A stretch of 64,000 nt of DNA from an uncultured Collinsella sp. (GCA_959599095.1 CAUGGC010000011.1:1-64000); one strand, 5' to 3'; positions 8,837 to 17,604 are shown, numbered from the stretch's first letter. The notes: generated by a model not told the origin, from the sequence alone. Numbers and translations: made by a program.

Positions 8837-9727
8837 CTACTGAAGCGCCTGTGCGCCCAGGGCCAGGCAGCCCATGATGCCCTGCTTGCCCTCGAGGCTG
8901 TTGTTGACGATGTAGTTATCGATGTCGTTGACCTCGGGCGTGACGATATAGCCGTTGAGCATCTCGGCGCACTTCTTGCGCGCGAGCGGCACGATGGGGG
9001 TGTGGTCGGCCACGCCGCCGCCGATGATGATCTTTTGCGGCGCGTAGCACAGCGTGTAGGTCATGAGCGCCTGTGCCAGATAGCCGGCGAGCAGGTCCAT
9101 GGCCTCCGGGTCATCGGCCATGTCTCCGGCGCTCTTGCCATCCCAGCGCTTTTTAACGCCGGGGCCGGCGATGAGGCCCTCGAGGCAGTTGTCGTGGAAG
9201 GGGCAGGCGCTATGCTCGCCGATGGTGTCGCGCGGGTCGCGCGTGACCAGGATGTGGCCGGCCTCGGGATGCATCATGCCGTGCACGAGCTTACCGCCCG
9301 AGAGCACGCCGGCGCCCACGCCGGTGCCGATGGTCAGGTAGACCACATCGGTAAGGCCCTTGGCGCAACCAAACGTGACCTCGCCTAGGCAGGCGACGTT
9401 GACGTCGGTATCGTAGCCGCAGGGGATATTGAGCTCGTTTTGGATAGTGCCCAGCAGGTCAAAGTAGCGCCATGCCGTTTTGGGCGTCTCCAGGATCTTG
9501 CCGTATTGGGGCGAGGCGGGGTTGACTGCGGTAGGGCCAAAGGCGCCAATGCCCAGCGCGGCGATGCCCTTGTCGGCAAACCACGCGTTGACGGCCTCGA
9601 CGGTCTCCTGCGGGGTCGTGGTCGCAATCTGCTCACGCTCCAGGACCGTGCCGTCTGCATAGCCCGTGGCGCAGACCATCTTGGTGCCGCCGGCCTCGAG
9701 CGCTCCGATAAGCTGCTGCTCTGCCAT
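8837..9727 (-). CDS. ROK-family sugar kinase, fructokinase type
   Basis: Phosphorylates a hexose with ATP in the cytoplasm, feeding glycolysis. The 296-residue protein has the ROK phosphate loop LEAGGTKMVCATG (about residues 10-22), the catalytic aspartate region GYDTDVNVACLGE, TIGTGVGAGVLSGG, and the ROK zinc site made of the His in HPEAGHI and CPFHDNCLEGL. That CPFH-x-x-CLEGL form is typical of fructokinases such as GmuE/ScrK, so fructose is the likeliest substrate; glucose or mannose remain possible. No sugar transporter adjoins it. Confidence 0.9.
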   Translation of the reverse strand: MAEQQLIGALEAGGTKMVCATGYADGTVLEREQIATTTPQETVEAVNAWFADKGIAALGIGAFGPTAVNPASPQYGKILETPKTAWRYFDLLGTIQNELNIPCGYDTDVNVACLGEVTFGCAKGLTDVVYLTIGTGVGAGVLSGGKLVHGMMHPEAGHILVTRDPRDTIGEHSACPFHDNCLEGLIAGPGVKKRWDGKSAGDMADDPEAMDLLAGYLAQALMTYTLCYAPQKIIIGGGVADHTPIVPLARKKCAEMLNGYIVTPEVNDIDNYIVNNSLEGKQGIMGCLALGAQALQ

Positions 9728-9801
9728 AATATTCCTCTCTCTGGGACGAGTTGCTCCGTGACTAAAGTATAGAGTTCAAACCATTTAAGAAAGCGCTATA
9801 G

Positions 9802-9842
9802 AAAGAAGCCTCGCAACGCGGCGGGCGGTGCGAGGCTTCTTT
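9802..9842 (-). terminator. Terminator after the aminotransferase gene
   Basis: A perfect 14-bp stem (9802-9815 with 9829-9842) lies 26 bases past the aminotransferase stop (minus strand). The T-rich flank on the minus strand is interrupted (TTCTTTCT), so it could be of moderate strength. Confidence 0.75.
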
Positions 9843-9867
9843 GGTTGCTTTAGTTGCCGGGCCGTCC

Positions 9868-11049
9868 TTACCCGCGCGGCTTGATTTTATCACGTAGCGA
9901 CTTGAGGTTCTCCAGTGCCGCGTTAAGCGTCTCGTCTCGCTTGGCAAAGTGGAAACGAATCAGATGGTTGACGGGCTCGCGGAAGAAGCTCGAGCCGGGC
10001 ACTGCGCCCACGCCCACTTTAGACGCGAGGTCCTCACAGAATTCGAGGTCGCTGTCATAGCCAAACTCTGAGATGTCCATCATGACGTAGTAGGCGCCCT
10101 GCGGCACGTTATGCTCAAGACCGATACTGTCGAGTCCCTGGCAGAACAGGTCGCGTTTGGCGGTATAGAGGTCAAGGACCTCATCGTAATAGCTGTCGTC
10201 GAAGTTGAGGGCGGTGACGACAGCTTCCTGCAGGGGAGCGGCGGCGCCCACGGTGAGGAAGTCGTGGACCTTCTTGATGCGCTCGGTGATCTCGGCAGGG
10301 GCGATGGTGTAGCCCAGGCGCCAGCCGGTGATGGAGTAGGTCTTGGACAGCGAGCTGCAGCTGATGGTTCGCTCAAACATGCCGGGCAGCGTGGCCATAT
10401 AGACGTGCTCGTGGGGCGCGTAGACGATGTGCTCGTAGACCTCGTCGGTGATGCAGTAGGTGTCGTACTTTTTGCAGAGGTCAGCGATAAAGGTGAGCTC
10501 CTCGCGCGTGAAGACCTTGCCGCAGGGGTTGGAAGGGTTGCACAGGACGATTGCCTTGGGGTCGTTGTCGCGGAAGGCCGCCTCGAGTGTCTCGCGGTCA
10601 AAGTCGAATGTGGGCGGGTTGAGCGGCACATAGATGGGCTCGGCACCCGAAAGGATCGTGTCGGCGCCGTAGTTCTCGTAGAACGGCGAGAAGATGACGA
10701 CCTTGTCGCCGGGGTTCGTGACCGTCATCATGGCGGCCATCATGGCCTCGGTGGAGCCGCAGGTGACCACGATATTCTGGTTGGGGTCGACCGGCATGCC
10801 CATAAAGTGCTCCTGTTTGGCGGCGAGTGCCTCGCGCATGGCCTGGGAGCCCCAGGTTATGGAGTACTGGTGATAGAGCGGCTTGGGATCGGCGGCGATG
10901 GCGCTGAGGCTATCGAGCAGCTGCGCCGGGGGATCGAAGTCGGGGAAGCCCTGCGACAGGTTGACGGCGCCGTACTTATTGGAGATGCGTGTCATGCGGC
11001 GGATGACCGAATCGGTAAATCTTGCCGTGCGGTTGGAGAGTTCTTTCAT
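9868..11049 (-). CDS. Pyridoxal-phosphate-dependent class I/II aminotransferase
   Basis: Transfers amino groups between amino and keto acids. The 393-residue protein shows fold type I features: SQGFPDFDPP near the start, the NPSNPCGKV motif contacting the substrate, ITDEVYEHIVY with the conserved Asp and Tyr that hold the cofactor, and the cofactor lysine in SLSKTYSITGWRLGY. These are the signs of the aspartate/aromatic/alanine aminotransferase group (AspB/PatA-like). The ATG at 11049 is chosen over one six codons upstream because GAAAGGA sits 6 bases before it. Preferred substrate is not evident. Confidence 0.92.
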   Translation of the reverse strand: MKELSNRTARFTDSVIRRMTRISNKYGAVNLSQGFPDFDPPAQLLDSLSAIAADPKPLYHQYSITWGSQAMREALAAKQEHFMGMPVDPNQNIVVTCGSTEAMMAAMMTVTNPGDKVVIFSPFYENYGADTILSGAEPIYVPLNPPTFDFDRETLEAAFRDNDPKAIVLCNPSNPCGKVFTREELTFIADLCKKYDTYCITDEVYEHIVYAPHEHVYMATLPGMFERTISCSSLSKTYSITGWRLGYTIAPAEITERIKKVHDFLTVGAAAPLQEAVVTALNFDDSYYDEVLDLYTAKRDLFCQGLDSIGLEHNVPQGAYYVMMDISEFGYDSDLEFCEDLASKVGVGAVPGSSFFREPVNHLIRFHFAKRDETLNAALENLKSLRDKIKPRG

Positions 11050-11214
11050 GACGGTCCTTTCGAGCATTTGCAGTGGGGCAAGTTTACTCCTATGGAACCG
11101 GTAGGATTTGCCCGAAATGGATCCAAAAAACTCTTTTCAAAATTCTTGAAAATAGGGGCTTGCATCGCGTGGCGTTCCTTGCAATAATAGTCGAGCGCGA
11201 AGCGCACAGGACAC

Positions 11215-11292
11215 GGTGGGTGTAGCTCAGTTGGCTAGAGCGACGGGTTGTGGTCCCGTAGGTCGAGGGTTCGAGTCCCTTTACCCACCCCA
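11215..11292 (+). tRNA. tRNA-His (GTG)
   Basis: Cloverleaf fits: acceptor GTGGGTG with TACCCAC, anticodon loop TTGTGGT (anticodon GTG), T-arm GAGGG-TTCGAGT-CCCTT, C at 73 facing the extra G at -1 that marks tRNA-His, and an encoded CCA. Confidence 0.96.
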
Positions 11293-11314
11293 GTTCTTGC
11301 TTCGTGCTGATATC

Positions 11315-11390
11315 GGGTCGTTAGCTCAGTTGGTAGAGCAGGGGACTCTTAATCCCAAGGTCCAGGGTTCGACCCCCTGACGGCCCACCA
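11315..11390 (+). tRNA. tRNA-Lys (CTT), copy 1
   Basis: A 76-base gene with GGGTCGTTAGCTCAGT at the start, loop CTCTTAA (anticodon CTT) and encoded CCA. It matches the second copy base for base over the full length. A perfect hairpin (CTAAAGTCCG with CGGACTTTAG, 11404-11429) separates the copies. Confidence 0.96.
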
Positions 11391-11433
11391 CGCGATATCT
11401 CCTCTAAAGTCCGCCACAACGGACTTTAGCTTT

Positions 11434-11509
11434 GGGTCGTTAGCTCAGTTGGTAGAGCAGGGGACTCTTAATCCCAAGGTCCAGGGTTCGACCCCCTGAC
11501 GGCCCACCA
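11434..11509 (+). tRNA. tRNA-Lys (CTT), copy 2
   Basis: Identical to copy 1 and followed 11 bases later by a terminator. The three tRNA genes probably form one transcript. Confidence 0.96.
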
Positions 11510-11520
11510 AAGCAAGTTAA

Positions 11521-11551
11521 GACGGTCAACTTCGGTTGGCCGTCTTTTTTT
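11521..11551 (+). terminator. Terminator of the tRNA cluster
   Basis: A 10-bp stem with a TTCG tetraloop (11521-11530, 11535-11544) and seven T. Confidence 0.92.
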
Positions 11552-11762
11552 GTTGACCTTTCATGGGGTCGAACCCGAAAGGGCGCGGAGCTGAGGAAAT
11601 GCGTAAGCATTTACCAGCGCAGCGCGCAAGGCGCCTTGGCGCCGCAGCGGCCGCCTGCGCAGCAGGCTGACCCCCTGACGGCCCACCCAAAGATCGTTAA
11701 AGCGACTGGCTCAGGCTGGTCGCTTTTTTGTTGACCTCGCATGGGGTCGAACCCGAAAGGGC
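11551..11762 (+). repeat. Duplicated tRNA-Lys 3' end with second terminator
   Basis: The last 19 bases of tRNA-Lys before the final A (11490-11508) recur at 11669-11687. In both places they are followed by AAAG-N3-GTTAA, a hairpin terminator (second one at 11701-11729) and a 34-base string that differs at only two bases (11551-11584 and 11729-11762). The string itself contains GGGGTCGAACCC, the reverse complement of the tRNA T-arm. The layout suggests a truncated third tRNA-Lys cassette or a scar of integration at the tRNA 3' end. No gene is seen in the stretch. Confidence 0.7.
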
Positions 11763-11772
11763 ACAGCCGCTT

Positions 11773-12633
11773 TCACAGATCGAGCCTACCCTGGGGATCG
11801 GTAAAACCGTCAGTACCCTCCTTGAGTTTCTTCTCGTCTGTCTTCACGCGACGCTCGAGCTTTTTTGTATCCTCGGCAGGCGGTAGGTTCTCGGGGACAA
11901 TTCCGCGGTCGATGAGGCTGCCACGCACGCTTGTGTTGTTCTCGACGTGCTCTTGCTTGATCTGGTCCAGGCCGTACAGGTCGTGTTCCTCGGCGTTGAA
12001 GGCCGTCATCGAGTTCGTAAGGTCCTTTGCTTTGATGAGGACATCGGCTAACCTGTCCGCCAATGCCGCGCTCTTGGGTACGCCGAGCTGCTGCTTCATT
12101 TCCGCCGTGCTTCTGCCGCCGAATAACGCCTCATCGCCCTTCGACTTGATGATCGCGAATCCTTTGGAGTCCACGCCGCGTTTGAACGCAATACCCGAGA
12201 GCTGTTTCTCTGAATCGGATAGCGAGTGACGCGCCTGCAAGCGCTGAATCTCTGCGAAGCGCTGCTCTATGAGCTCTTGGCGGCGCGTCTGCACGGCAAA
12301 GTATGCCTGGGCGAGCGCGATCTCTGGCTTGTTTGAATCTCCGTTCTGCGCGATTAAATAGCATGCATAGCGCGTAAGTTTGTAGTCTTTAACCGCGCGA
12401 GCGGCGACACCGGCAGTTACCATTTTCGTGGTGTCACGAAAATGGGAATCAACTGGAGTTTTGTTTGTTTCGCATGAGACTTTTGCCCTCTTAACAACTT
12501 CGGCGAAGTTCTCCCATCGAGTGTACCCCATGGGTTCCATTAAATCGCGTGCGAGCCAATACTCAACGCCGTCTTCCACATTGGCGTAGCTATCAAGTTC
12601 GATACGCCACTTCTCGATATCTCTACTGTCCAT
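11773..12633 (-). CDS. dinD: DNA-damage-inducible protein D-like (BRO-N type) protein
   Basis: The 286-residue protein follows the DinD pattern: YWLARDLMEPMGYTRWENF near the N-terminus (the BRO-N/KilA-like DNA-binding fold), DYKLTRYACYLIAQNGD with the conserved R-Y-A-C-Y core, ALAQAYFAVQTRRQE, and a lysine/glutamate-rich tail. E. coli DinD belongs to the LexA regulon and inhibits RecA filaments; homologues often travel on mobile DNA. GAGGAGGAG precedes the ATG. Its place beside a duplicated tRNA 3' end fits an acquired gene. I did not identify a LexA box. Confidence 0.87.
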   Translation of the reverse strand: MDSRDIEKWRIELDSYANVEDGVEYWLARDLMEPMGYTRWENFAEVVKRAKVSCETNKTPVDSHFRDTTKMVTAGVAARAVKDYKLTRYACYLIAQNGDSNKPEIALAQAYFAVQTRRQELIEQRFAEIQRLQARHSLSDSEKQLSGIAFKRGVDSKGFAIIKSKGDEALFGGRSTAEMKQQLGVPKSAALADRLADVLIKAKDLTNSMTAFNAEEHDLYGLDQIKQEHVENNTSVRGSLIDRGIVPENLPPAEDTKKLERRVKTDEKKLKEGTDGFTDPQGRLDL

Positions 12634-12716
12634 ATCTCCTCCTCGCTGGTCTATTTTCTATGCGGGCTTTGCCCGCTCTGTATTCAGAATAAGGATACGC
12701 TGTCGTGCGGACACGA

Positions 12717-12752
12717 ATGGGCCCCGTGCTGCTTCGAGCTCACGGGGCCCAT
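12717..12752. terminator. 12-bp perfect inverted repeat, possible terminator
   Basis: ATGGGCCCCGTG at 12717-12728 pairs with 12741-12752. It lies 43 bases after the flavoprotein stop (minus strand) but has no T-run on either side, so an intrinsic terminator is only possible. Confidence 0.5.
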
Positions 12753-12794
12753 GGATATCGATTGGTTGTGTTCTGCTTTAGATAGGTGTCCGGT

Positions 12795-14321
12795 TTAATC
12801 CGCTCGATAGTGCGACCCGAGACTTTCGGTTCGCTTGCGCATGGCTTTGACCATTTCCTGTGCTAGTCGAATCTGCGATTGCAGGCGGGCGAGGGCAGCG
12901 ATTTCGCTGTCGTTGGCATGTGGCTTATTTAGAGCCGTGGCTTCGTCTTGCAGGCTTTCAAGCTGTTGCAGGGCCTCGGATAGGCCTGTTTCGGTCCTGT
13001 TGATCATGCAATAGGTGCTCATCGTGTGCCTAAGGCTGTGTGTCAGGCGTTCGGCATCTGTTGTGGCAATGCCGTACTGGGGGAGGGTGATATCCGCCTT
13101 CAGGGCCGCCTCAGGCTCTTTCTGCGCTGTGAGGGCTGCCGATGCGCCCGCGATACGTCCGAATACGATGCCGTTGGCGCATGACAAGCCACCAATGCGG
13201 TCGGCGCCGTGCATGCCGCCTGTCGCCTCGCCGCAAGCGTAGAGGCCCTCAACGCCCGTGTGCGCGGTCTTATCGATCTTGATGCCGCCGTTAGCGGCGT
13301 GGGCATACATCGCAACGCGCATCTCGTCAGTCGGGGCGATGCCGTGCTCGTCTTGCAGCCAGGTGGCAAAGGTCTGCACAAACTCTGGGACATCCTCGCG
13401 GGGGAAGTCGTAGTGGAGTGCCAGGCCTTCGGCACCTGCCTGATCGATGACGAGATCGATAGCGCGGGAGGCCAAGCATGACGTGAAGGGACCATATCCA
13501 GAGCGCTGCTCGAGCAGGTCGTCCAGCTTGTCGTCGGCAATATCTACCGGCTGGTCTACATGTACGTAGCGCCAGGTTTTCTCGTTGAAGACCAGGTTGC
13601 GCTTGGGCTCGATGAAGCCGGGCATCATCTGCATGAACTCTATATTAGTAAGTGTTGCGCCGTGCGCCAGCGCGATGGCCTGCGAGGAGCTGAGCACATC
13701 AGCCGACGTAAGGCTGCGCTCGAACAGGCCGCCTGTGCCACCGGCTGCGATGATCGTGGCCTTGGCAGCAAAGGGCACGATTCGATTTTCGGTGAGGTCG
13801 TAGAGTACGGTTCCGGTTATTCTGCCGTTCGTGTCCTCAACAAGGTCAATAAGCTCATGGCGGGGGAGCAGGCGAATGCCGAGCGACTCGATCCAGGTCG
13901 TCAGAGCGTCCTCAAGGGGCTTGCGGGTGAGGCCGCGCCACATGCGCGTCTTGTGGTCAAAGCAGGGGATAAACTGCTTTTGCTGAGCACTCTCGGCGCT
14001 TTGCGGACGCTGAAGCTCAACGCCCAGGTCTTGCTCGAGCCATTCAATTGCATGGGGAATGCCGTGGACAAACGTCTGGACAAGCTCGGGGTCGGCGACG
14101 CCGCCACCAACGGTCTGAATGGTGTCGATGAGGTCTTGTTCGTCGTCTTCGTTAACGGGTCCGATAAGCCCCAGGCCCCAGGTTCCGGGGAAGAAGCTCG
14201 ATCCACTCATAGTCTTGCCGGCGCTTGCCACGGTGACGGTTGCGCCCGTGCGTGCCGCTTCGATGGCGGCGCAAAGGCCCGCAATGCCAGATCCAATTAC
14301 CAGTACATCAGTCGATTCCAT
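12795..14321 (-). CDS. FAD-binding flavoprotein of the fumarate reductase / L-aspartate oxidase family
   Basis: The 508-residue protein opens with a Rossmann FAD motif (VLVIGSGIAGLCAAIEAA, residues about 6-23) and has the GSSFFPGTWG substrate-loop region, IIAAGGTGGLFERS, and the C-terminal FAD-binding GLYACGEATGGMHGADRIGG. This pattern is shared by the flavoprotein subunits of succinate dehydrogenase/fumarate reductase and by NadB. No Fe-S or cytochrome subunit and no nadA or nadC are adjacent, so NadB proper is not supported. The ATG at 14321 follows GAAAGGA. A stand-alone oxidoreductase of unknown substrate is the safest reading; the divergent helix end (RMRKRTESLGSHYR) resembles the C-terminal helices of the family. 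Confidence 0.85.
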   Translation of the reverse strand: MESTDVLVIGSGIAGLCAAIEAARTGATVTVASAGKTMSGSSFFPGTWGLGLIGPVNEDDEQDLIDTIQTVGGGVADPELVQTFVHGIPHAIEWLEQDLGVELQRPQSAESAQQKQFIPCFDHKTRMWRGLTRKPLEDALTTWIESLGIRLLPRHELIDLVEDTNGRITGTVLYDLTENRIVPFAAKATIIAAGGTGGLFERSLTSADVLSSSQAIALAHGATLTNIEFMQMMPGFIEPKRNLVFNEKTWRYVHVDQPVDIADDKLDDLLEQRSGYGPFTSCLASRAIDLVIDQAGAEGLALHYDFPREDVPEFVQTFATWLQDEHGIAPTDEMRVAMYAHAANGGIKIDKTAHTGVEGLYACGEATGGMHGADRIGGLSCANGIVFGRIAGASAALTAQKEPEAALKADITLPQYGIATTDAERLTHSLRHTMSTYCMINRTETGLSEALQQLESLQDEATALNKPHANDSEIAALARLQSQIRLAQEMVKAMRKRTESLGSHYRAD

Positions 14322-14504
14322 CGGATTCCTTTCTCGTCCGGCGCATTGTCGCACGGGTGATCGGCAATGGGGCCGCAAAGACCCGGCAAATCGGTAAAGG
14401 GCAAATATGGCAGGTGGGCGTCATGGACGCTCTGGCGCTCCATCTCTTCACATCTCGTATTTCGCCCCAGCTGATATATCGACATTAGCTACCCTGCGAC
14501 AGCG

Positions 14505-14542
14505 CAAACAAAAAGAGCCGCTACCCGGGTGGGTAGCGGCTC
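14505..14542 (-). terminator. Terminator of the GGGtGRT operon
   Basis: A perfect GAGCCGCTACCC stem (14515-14526 with 14531-14542) is followed on the minus strand by a T5 run. It lies 36 bases past the stop of the GGGtGRT gene. Confidence 0.9.
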
Positions 14543-14577
14543 CAAAGCTCAGCTATATGAGCATCGCGCGGGCGCGA

Positions 14578-15582
14578 TTAGGCCTTGAGGGCCTCCTCGA
14601 CGGCGACAGCGCAGGCGACGGTGGCACCGACCATGGGGTTGTTGCCCATGCCGATGAGACCCATCATGTCGACGTGCGCAGGCACGGAGGAAGAACCGGC
14701 GAACTGGGCGTCGGAGTGCATGCGGCCCATGGTGTCGGTCATGCCGTAAGAGGCAGGGCCGGCGCCCATGTTGTCCGGGTGCAGGGTACGGCCAGTGCCG
14801 CCACCAGAAGCGACGGAGAAGTACTTCTTGCCAGCCTCGAGGCGCTCCTTCTTGTAGGTGCCAGCGACGGGGTGCTGGAAGCGCGTGGGGTTGGTGGAGT
14901 TACCGGTGATCGAGATGTCGACGTTCTCGTGCCACATGATGGCAACGCCCTCGCGGACGTCGTCGGCGCCGTAGCAGTTGACGGCGGCGCGGGGACCATC
15001 GGAGTAGGGGATGGTCTCGACGACCTTGAGCTCGCCCGTGAAGTAGTCGAACTGGGTCTTCACATAGGTGAAGCCGTTGATGCGGGCGATGATCTGAGCA
15101 GCGTCCTTGCCCAGACCGTTGAGGATGACGCGCAGCGGCTTCTTACGAGCCTTGTTGGCGTTCAGAGCCAGGCCGATAGCGCCCTCAGCGGCAGCGAAGG
15201 ACTCGTGACCGGCCAGGAAGGCGAAGCACTCGGTGTCGTCGGAGAGCAGCATAGCGCCCAGGTTGCCGTGGCCCAGACCGACCTTGCGGTCCTCGGCGAC
15301 GGAGCCGGGAACGGTGAAGGCCTGGATGCCCTCGCCGATGATGGCGGCAGCCTCAGAAGCGGACTTGGCGCCACGCTTGACAGCGAGAGCGCAACCGAGG
15401 GTGTAGGCCCACTCGGCGTTCTGGAAGGCGATGGACTGGGTGTTGTTGACGATCTCACGCGGGTTGAAGCCCTTGTCGGTGCAGATCTGCAGAGCTTCCT
15501 CGAGGGAGGCGATGCCGTTGTCGGCGAGGCACTTGTTGATCTTGTCAGCGCGGCGCTCGTAACCTTCGAACGTAACAGTCAT
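14578..15582 (-). CDS. GGGtGRT protein
   Basis: The 334-residue protein contains VASGGGTGRTLHPDN (about residues 254-268), the string that names the GGGtGRT family, and the conserved surroundings GLGHGNLGAMLL and GHESFAAAEGAIG. Family members are found mainly in anaerobes and are nearly always next to a NifU-like Fe-S scaffold, as here (18 bases apart, same strand). Function is not established; the pairing suggests Fe-S or sulfur chemistry. AGGGAGGG precedes the ATG. The GC-rich, strongly biased codon use suggests high expression. Confidence 0.9.
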   Translation of the reverse strand: MTVTFEGYERRADKINKCLADNGIASLEEALQICTDKGFNPREIVNNTQSIAFQNAEWAYTLGCALAVKRGAKSASEAAAIIGEGIQAFTVPGSVAEDRKVGLGHGNLGAMLLSDDTECFAFLAGHESFAAAEGAIGLALNANKARKKPLRVILNGLGKDAAQIIARINGFTYVKTQFDYFTGELKVVETIPYSDGPRAAVNCYGADDVREGVAIMWHENVDISITGNSTNPTRFQHPVAGTYKKERLEAGKKYFSVASGGGTGRTLHPDNMGAGPASYGMTDTMGRMHSDAQFAGSSSVPAHVDMMGLIGMGNNPMVGATVACAVAVEEALKA

Positions 15583-15600
15583 AGTTATTTCCCTCCCTTT

Positions 15601-16335
15601 CTACTCGTGAACCGGGAACACGCTGGCGACGGAGTGAGTCTCCTCGTCGGTGCGCGGGTCGATGTACTTGGCAGCGTTCTCCCACTGACCATAGTGGCCC
15701 ATAGCGCCAGCGATGGCCTCCTCGGGGGTCTTGCCGGCCTTGACGGCGTCGGTGAACTTGCCGAGGTTCAGGAACTCGAATGCGATGATCTCGTTCTTGT
15801 CGTTGAGAGCCATGCGGGTGACGTAGCCCTGAGCGAGCTCGAGGTAACGAGCGCCCTTGGCCTTGGTGCCGAACATGGTGCCGACCTGAGAGCGAAGGCC
15901 CTTGCCGAGGTCGTCGAGGGAGGCGCCCACGGGCAGGCCGCCCTCGGAGAACGCGGTCTGGCTGCGGCCGTAAACGATCTGCAGGAAGATCTCGCGCATA
16001 GCAACGTTGATGGCGTCGCAGACGAGGTCGGTGTTGAGGGCCTCGAGGATGGTCTTACCGGGAAGGATCTCGGAAGCCATGGCGGCAGAGTGGGTCATGC
16101 CCGAGCAGCCGATGGTCTCAACGAGGGCCTCCTCGATGATGCCGTCCTTGACGTTCAGCGTGAGCTTGCAGGCGCCCTGCTGAGGTGCGCACCAACCCAC
16201 ACCGTGCGTAAGACCGGAGATGTCGGAAATCTCCTTAGCCTGGACCCACTTGCCCTCCTCGGGGATGGGTGCGGGGCCGTGGTATGCACCCTTGGCAACG
16301 GGGCACATGTTCTCCACTTCCTGTGAGTACTGCAT
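15601..16335 (-). CDS. NifU/IscU-like Fe-S cluster assembly scaffold, partner of GGGtGRT
   Basis: The ATG at 16335 gives 244 residues starting MQYSQEVENMCPVAKG; GAGGAGAGG lies just before it, whereas an in-frame start further upstream lacks a ribosome site. Cysteines sit in VENMCPVAKG, VGWCAPQQGACKL and ETIGCSGMTHSAAM, the last two matching the cluster-ligand positions of the NifU N-terminal fold. Such longer NifU-like proteins occur with GGGtGRT genes rather than with nif or isc operons. It is first in a two-gene operon. It is distinct from SufU encoded nearby. Confidence 0.88.
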   Translation of the reverse strand: MQYSQEVENMCPVAKGAYHGPAPIPEEGKWVQAKEISDISGLTHGVGWCAPQQGACKLTLNVKDGIIEEALVETIGCSGMTHSAAMASEILPGKTILEALNTDLVCDAINVAMREIFLQIVYGRSQTAFSEGGLPVGASLDDLGKGLRSQVGTMFGTKAKGARYLELAQGYVTRMALNDKNEIIAFEFLNLGKFTDAVKAGKTPEEAIAGAMGHYGQWENAAKYIDPRTDEETHSVASVFPVHE

Positions 16336-16738
16336 GCCTCTCCTCTCTATCGTGTTGGCGTCCCGTCTGGGGGTCGTGGCTGGCGATTGCCGGGCGACCC
16401 TTCGAAAGGGACATGACATGCAGCCCCTATAATACCGCGAAATGCACGGAATATTCGGCGAACGGCTCAGTTTTCGTAGCGAGAAGTCCGGAAGTTTTAA
16501 TTGAAACGGTTTAACCCTATGTTATGTGGTCGTGAACTTCCGTAGAGGGGGTCCTTCTTGGGCAAGCTTTTGGTCAGCTCTTGTAAGCGTTACAGGGGTT
16601 GACCTGTTGCAACGGTGCCGTTCGCCGCCTGATTACTGCCTTTGGCCGCGCGAGTGTATTGTTTTGCGTGAATGTTTTGATGGCACGCTTCAATCGTGCT
16701 GTATTGGATGGCAAGCAGATCCCGGCGAAGGGAGCGCC
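16336..16738. other. Divergent intergenic region, NifU-like gene / RAYT-like gene
   Basis: About 400 bases without a supported gene. A TATAAT at 16428-16433 (reading TATTAT on the other strand) is the best -10 element for the minus-strand NifU-like gene, about 95 bases before its ATG. The right part stays open in the frame of the next gene but lacks a ribosome site until GAAGGGA at 16727. Confidence 0.5.
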
Positions 16739-17548
16739 ATGCAGCGCGTTTGGAAAACGGTTACCGGCTTTTACCATGTCTGTGCCCGCGGTACGGGCAA
16801 GCAGCTCATCTTTGAGGGCGATGAAGACCGGTGGGAGTTTTTGGAGCTGATGCGCGAGTGCTGCTGCGAGGAGGGTGTGACGGTTATCGCCTGGTGCCTT
16901 ATGGGCAATCACGTGCATTTGGTGCTTACAGATTACGAGGACAGGATGAGCGCGGCGATGCACCGGTTGCTTTTGACGTACGCGCGGCGGTTCAATAAAC
17001 GCACGGGGCGCACAGGGCATCTGTTCCAGAACCGTTTTGACCGGCGCTCGCTCGATACCGACTGGCAGGTGATGGAGGCTATTCGCTCCGTACACGCCGA
17101 TCCGCAGGAGGCGGGCGTTAGCCTAATCGAGCGTTATCCCTGGAGTAGCTTTGCGGAGCATTTGTGCGCTTACGACGGTGACGCGGCCGATGTCGTGAGG
17201 GGATTTTCTGATCCTTCTTGCGTGCTTGAGCTTTTTGGCTCTGCCGAGGGCTTTATTGCCTATTCGCTTTCGACGCCCGACGGCAGTGAGCCAGCTCTGT
17301 GCGATATGAAAGAGACGGAGTGGGAACGCCACGCCTTTGCCAACAAGTTGGCGAAGGAGCTAGGGGTTCCGCTTCGTGGGGTTAAAGTCGCACCGCCGGC
17401 GCAGCGCGATACCGTTATTTTTGGATTGCACGATGCCGGTTTTACGGTGCGCCAGATTGAGCGGTATACCGGGATTGGCAAAAGTACCGTCTCTCGTATC
17501 GTGCGCGCTTATGCGCGGGTGAAGGCACAGGCCGAGCTCTCGGAATAG
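16739..17548 (+). CDS. REP-associated tyrosine transposase-like (Y1) protein
   Basis: The 269-residue protein has the Y1 (IS200-like) transposase core: RVWKTVTGFYHVCARG at the start, the HUH metal site as MGNHVHLVL (about residues 58-66) and the region YARRFNKRTGRTGHLFQNRF with the likely nucleophile Tyr. The last 70 residues add a helix-turn-helix (AGFTVRQIERYTGIGKSTVSRI), a common add-on in RAYT proteins. RAYTs act on palindromic REP sequences rather than on their own ends; no clear IS200 ends were seen. The reading frame is intact. GAAGGGA precedes the ATG by 5 bases. Confidence 0.87.
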   Translation: MQRVWKTVTGFYHVCARGTGKQLIFEGDEDRWEFLELMRECCCEEGVTVIAWCLMGNHVHLVLTDYEDRMSAAMHRLLLTYARRFNKRTGRTGHLFQNRFDRRSLDTDWQVMEAIRSVHADPQEAGVSLIERYPWSSFAEHLCAYDGDAADVVRGFSDPSCVLELFGSAEGFIAYSLSTPDGSEPALCDMKETEWERHAFANKLAKELGVPLRGVKVAPPAQRDTVIFGLHDAGFTVRQIERYTGIGKSTVSRIVRAYARVKAQAELSE

Positions 17549-17604
17549 AAAATGGCCGAACCACTCTTAGTCAAGCGATTCGGCCAACAAAATTCTTAAG
17601 ATTT

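Noticed and set aside
12795..14321. Assignment as NadB (L-aspartate oxidase)
   Set aside because: No nadA or nadC nearby and the family motif is shared by fumarate reductases and other flavoproteins; a general label is safer.
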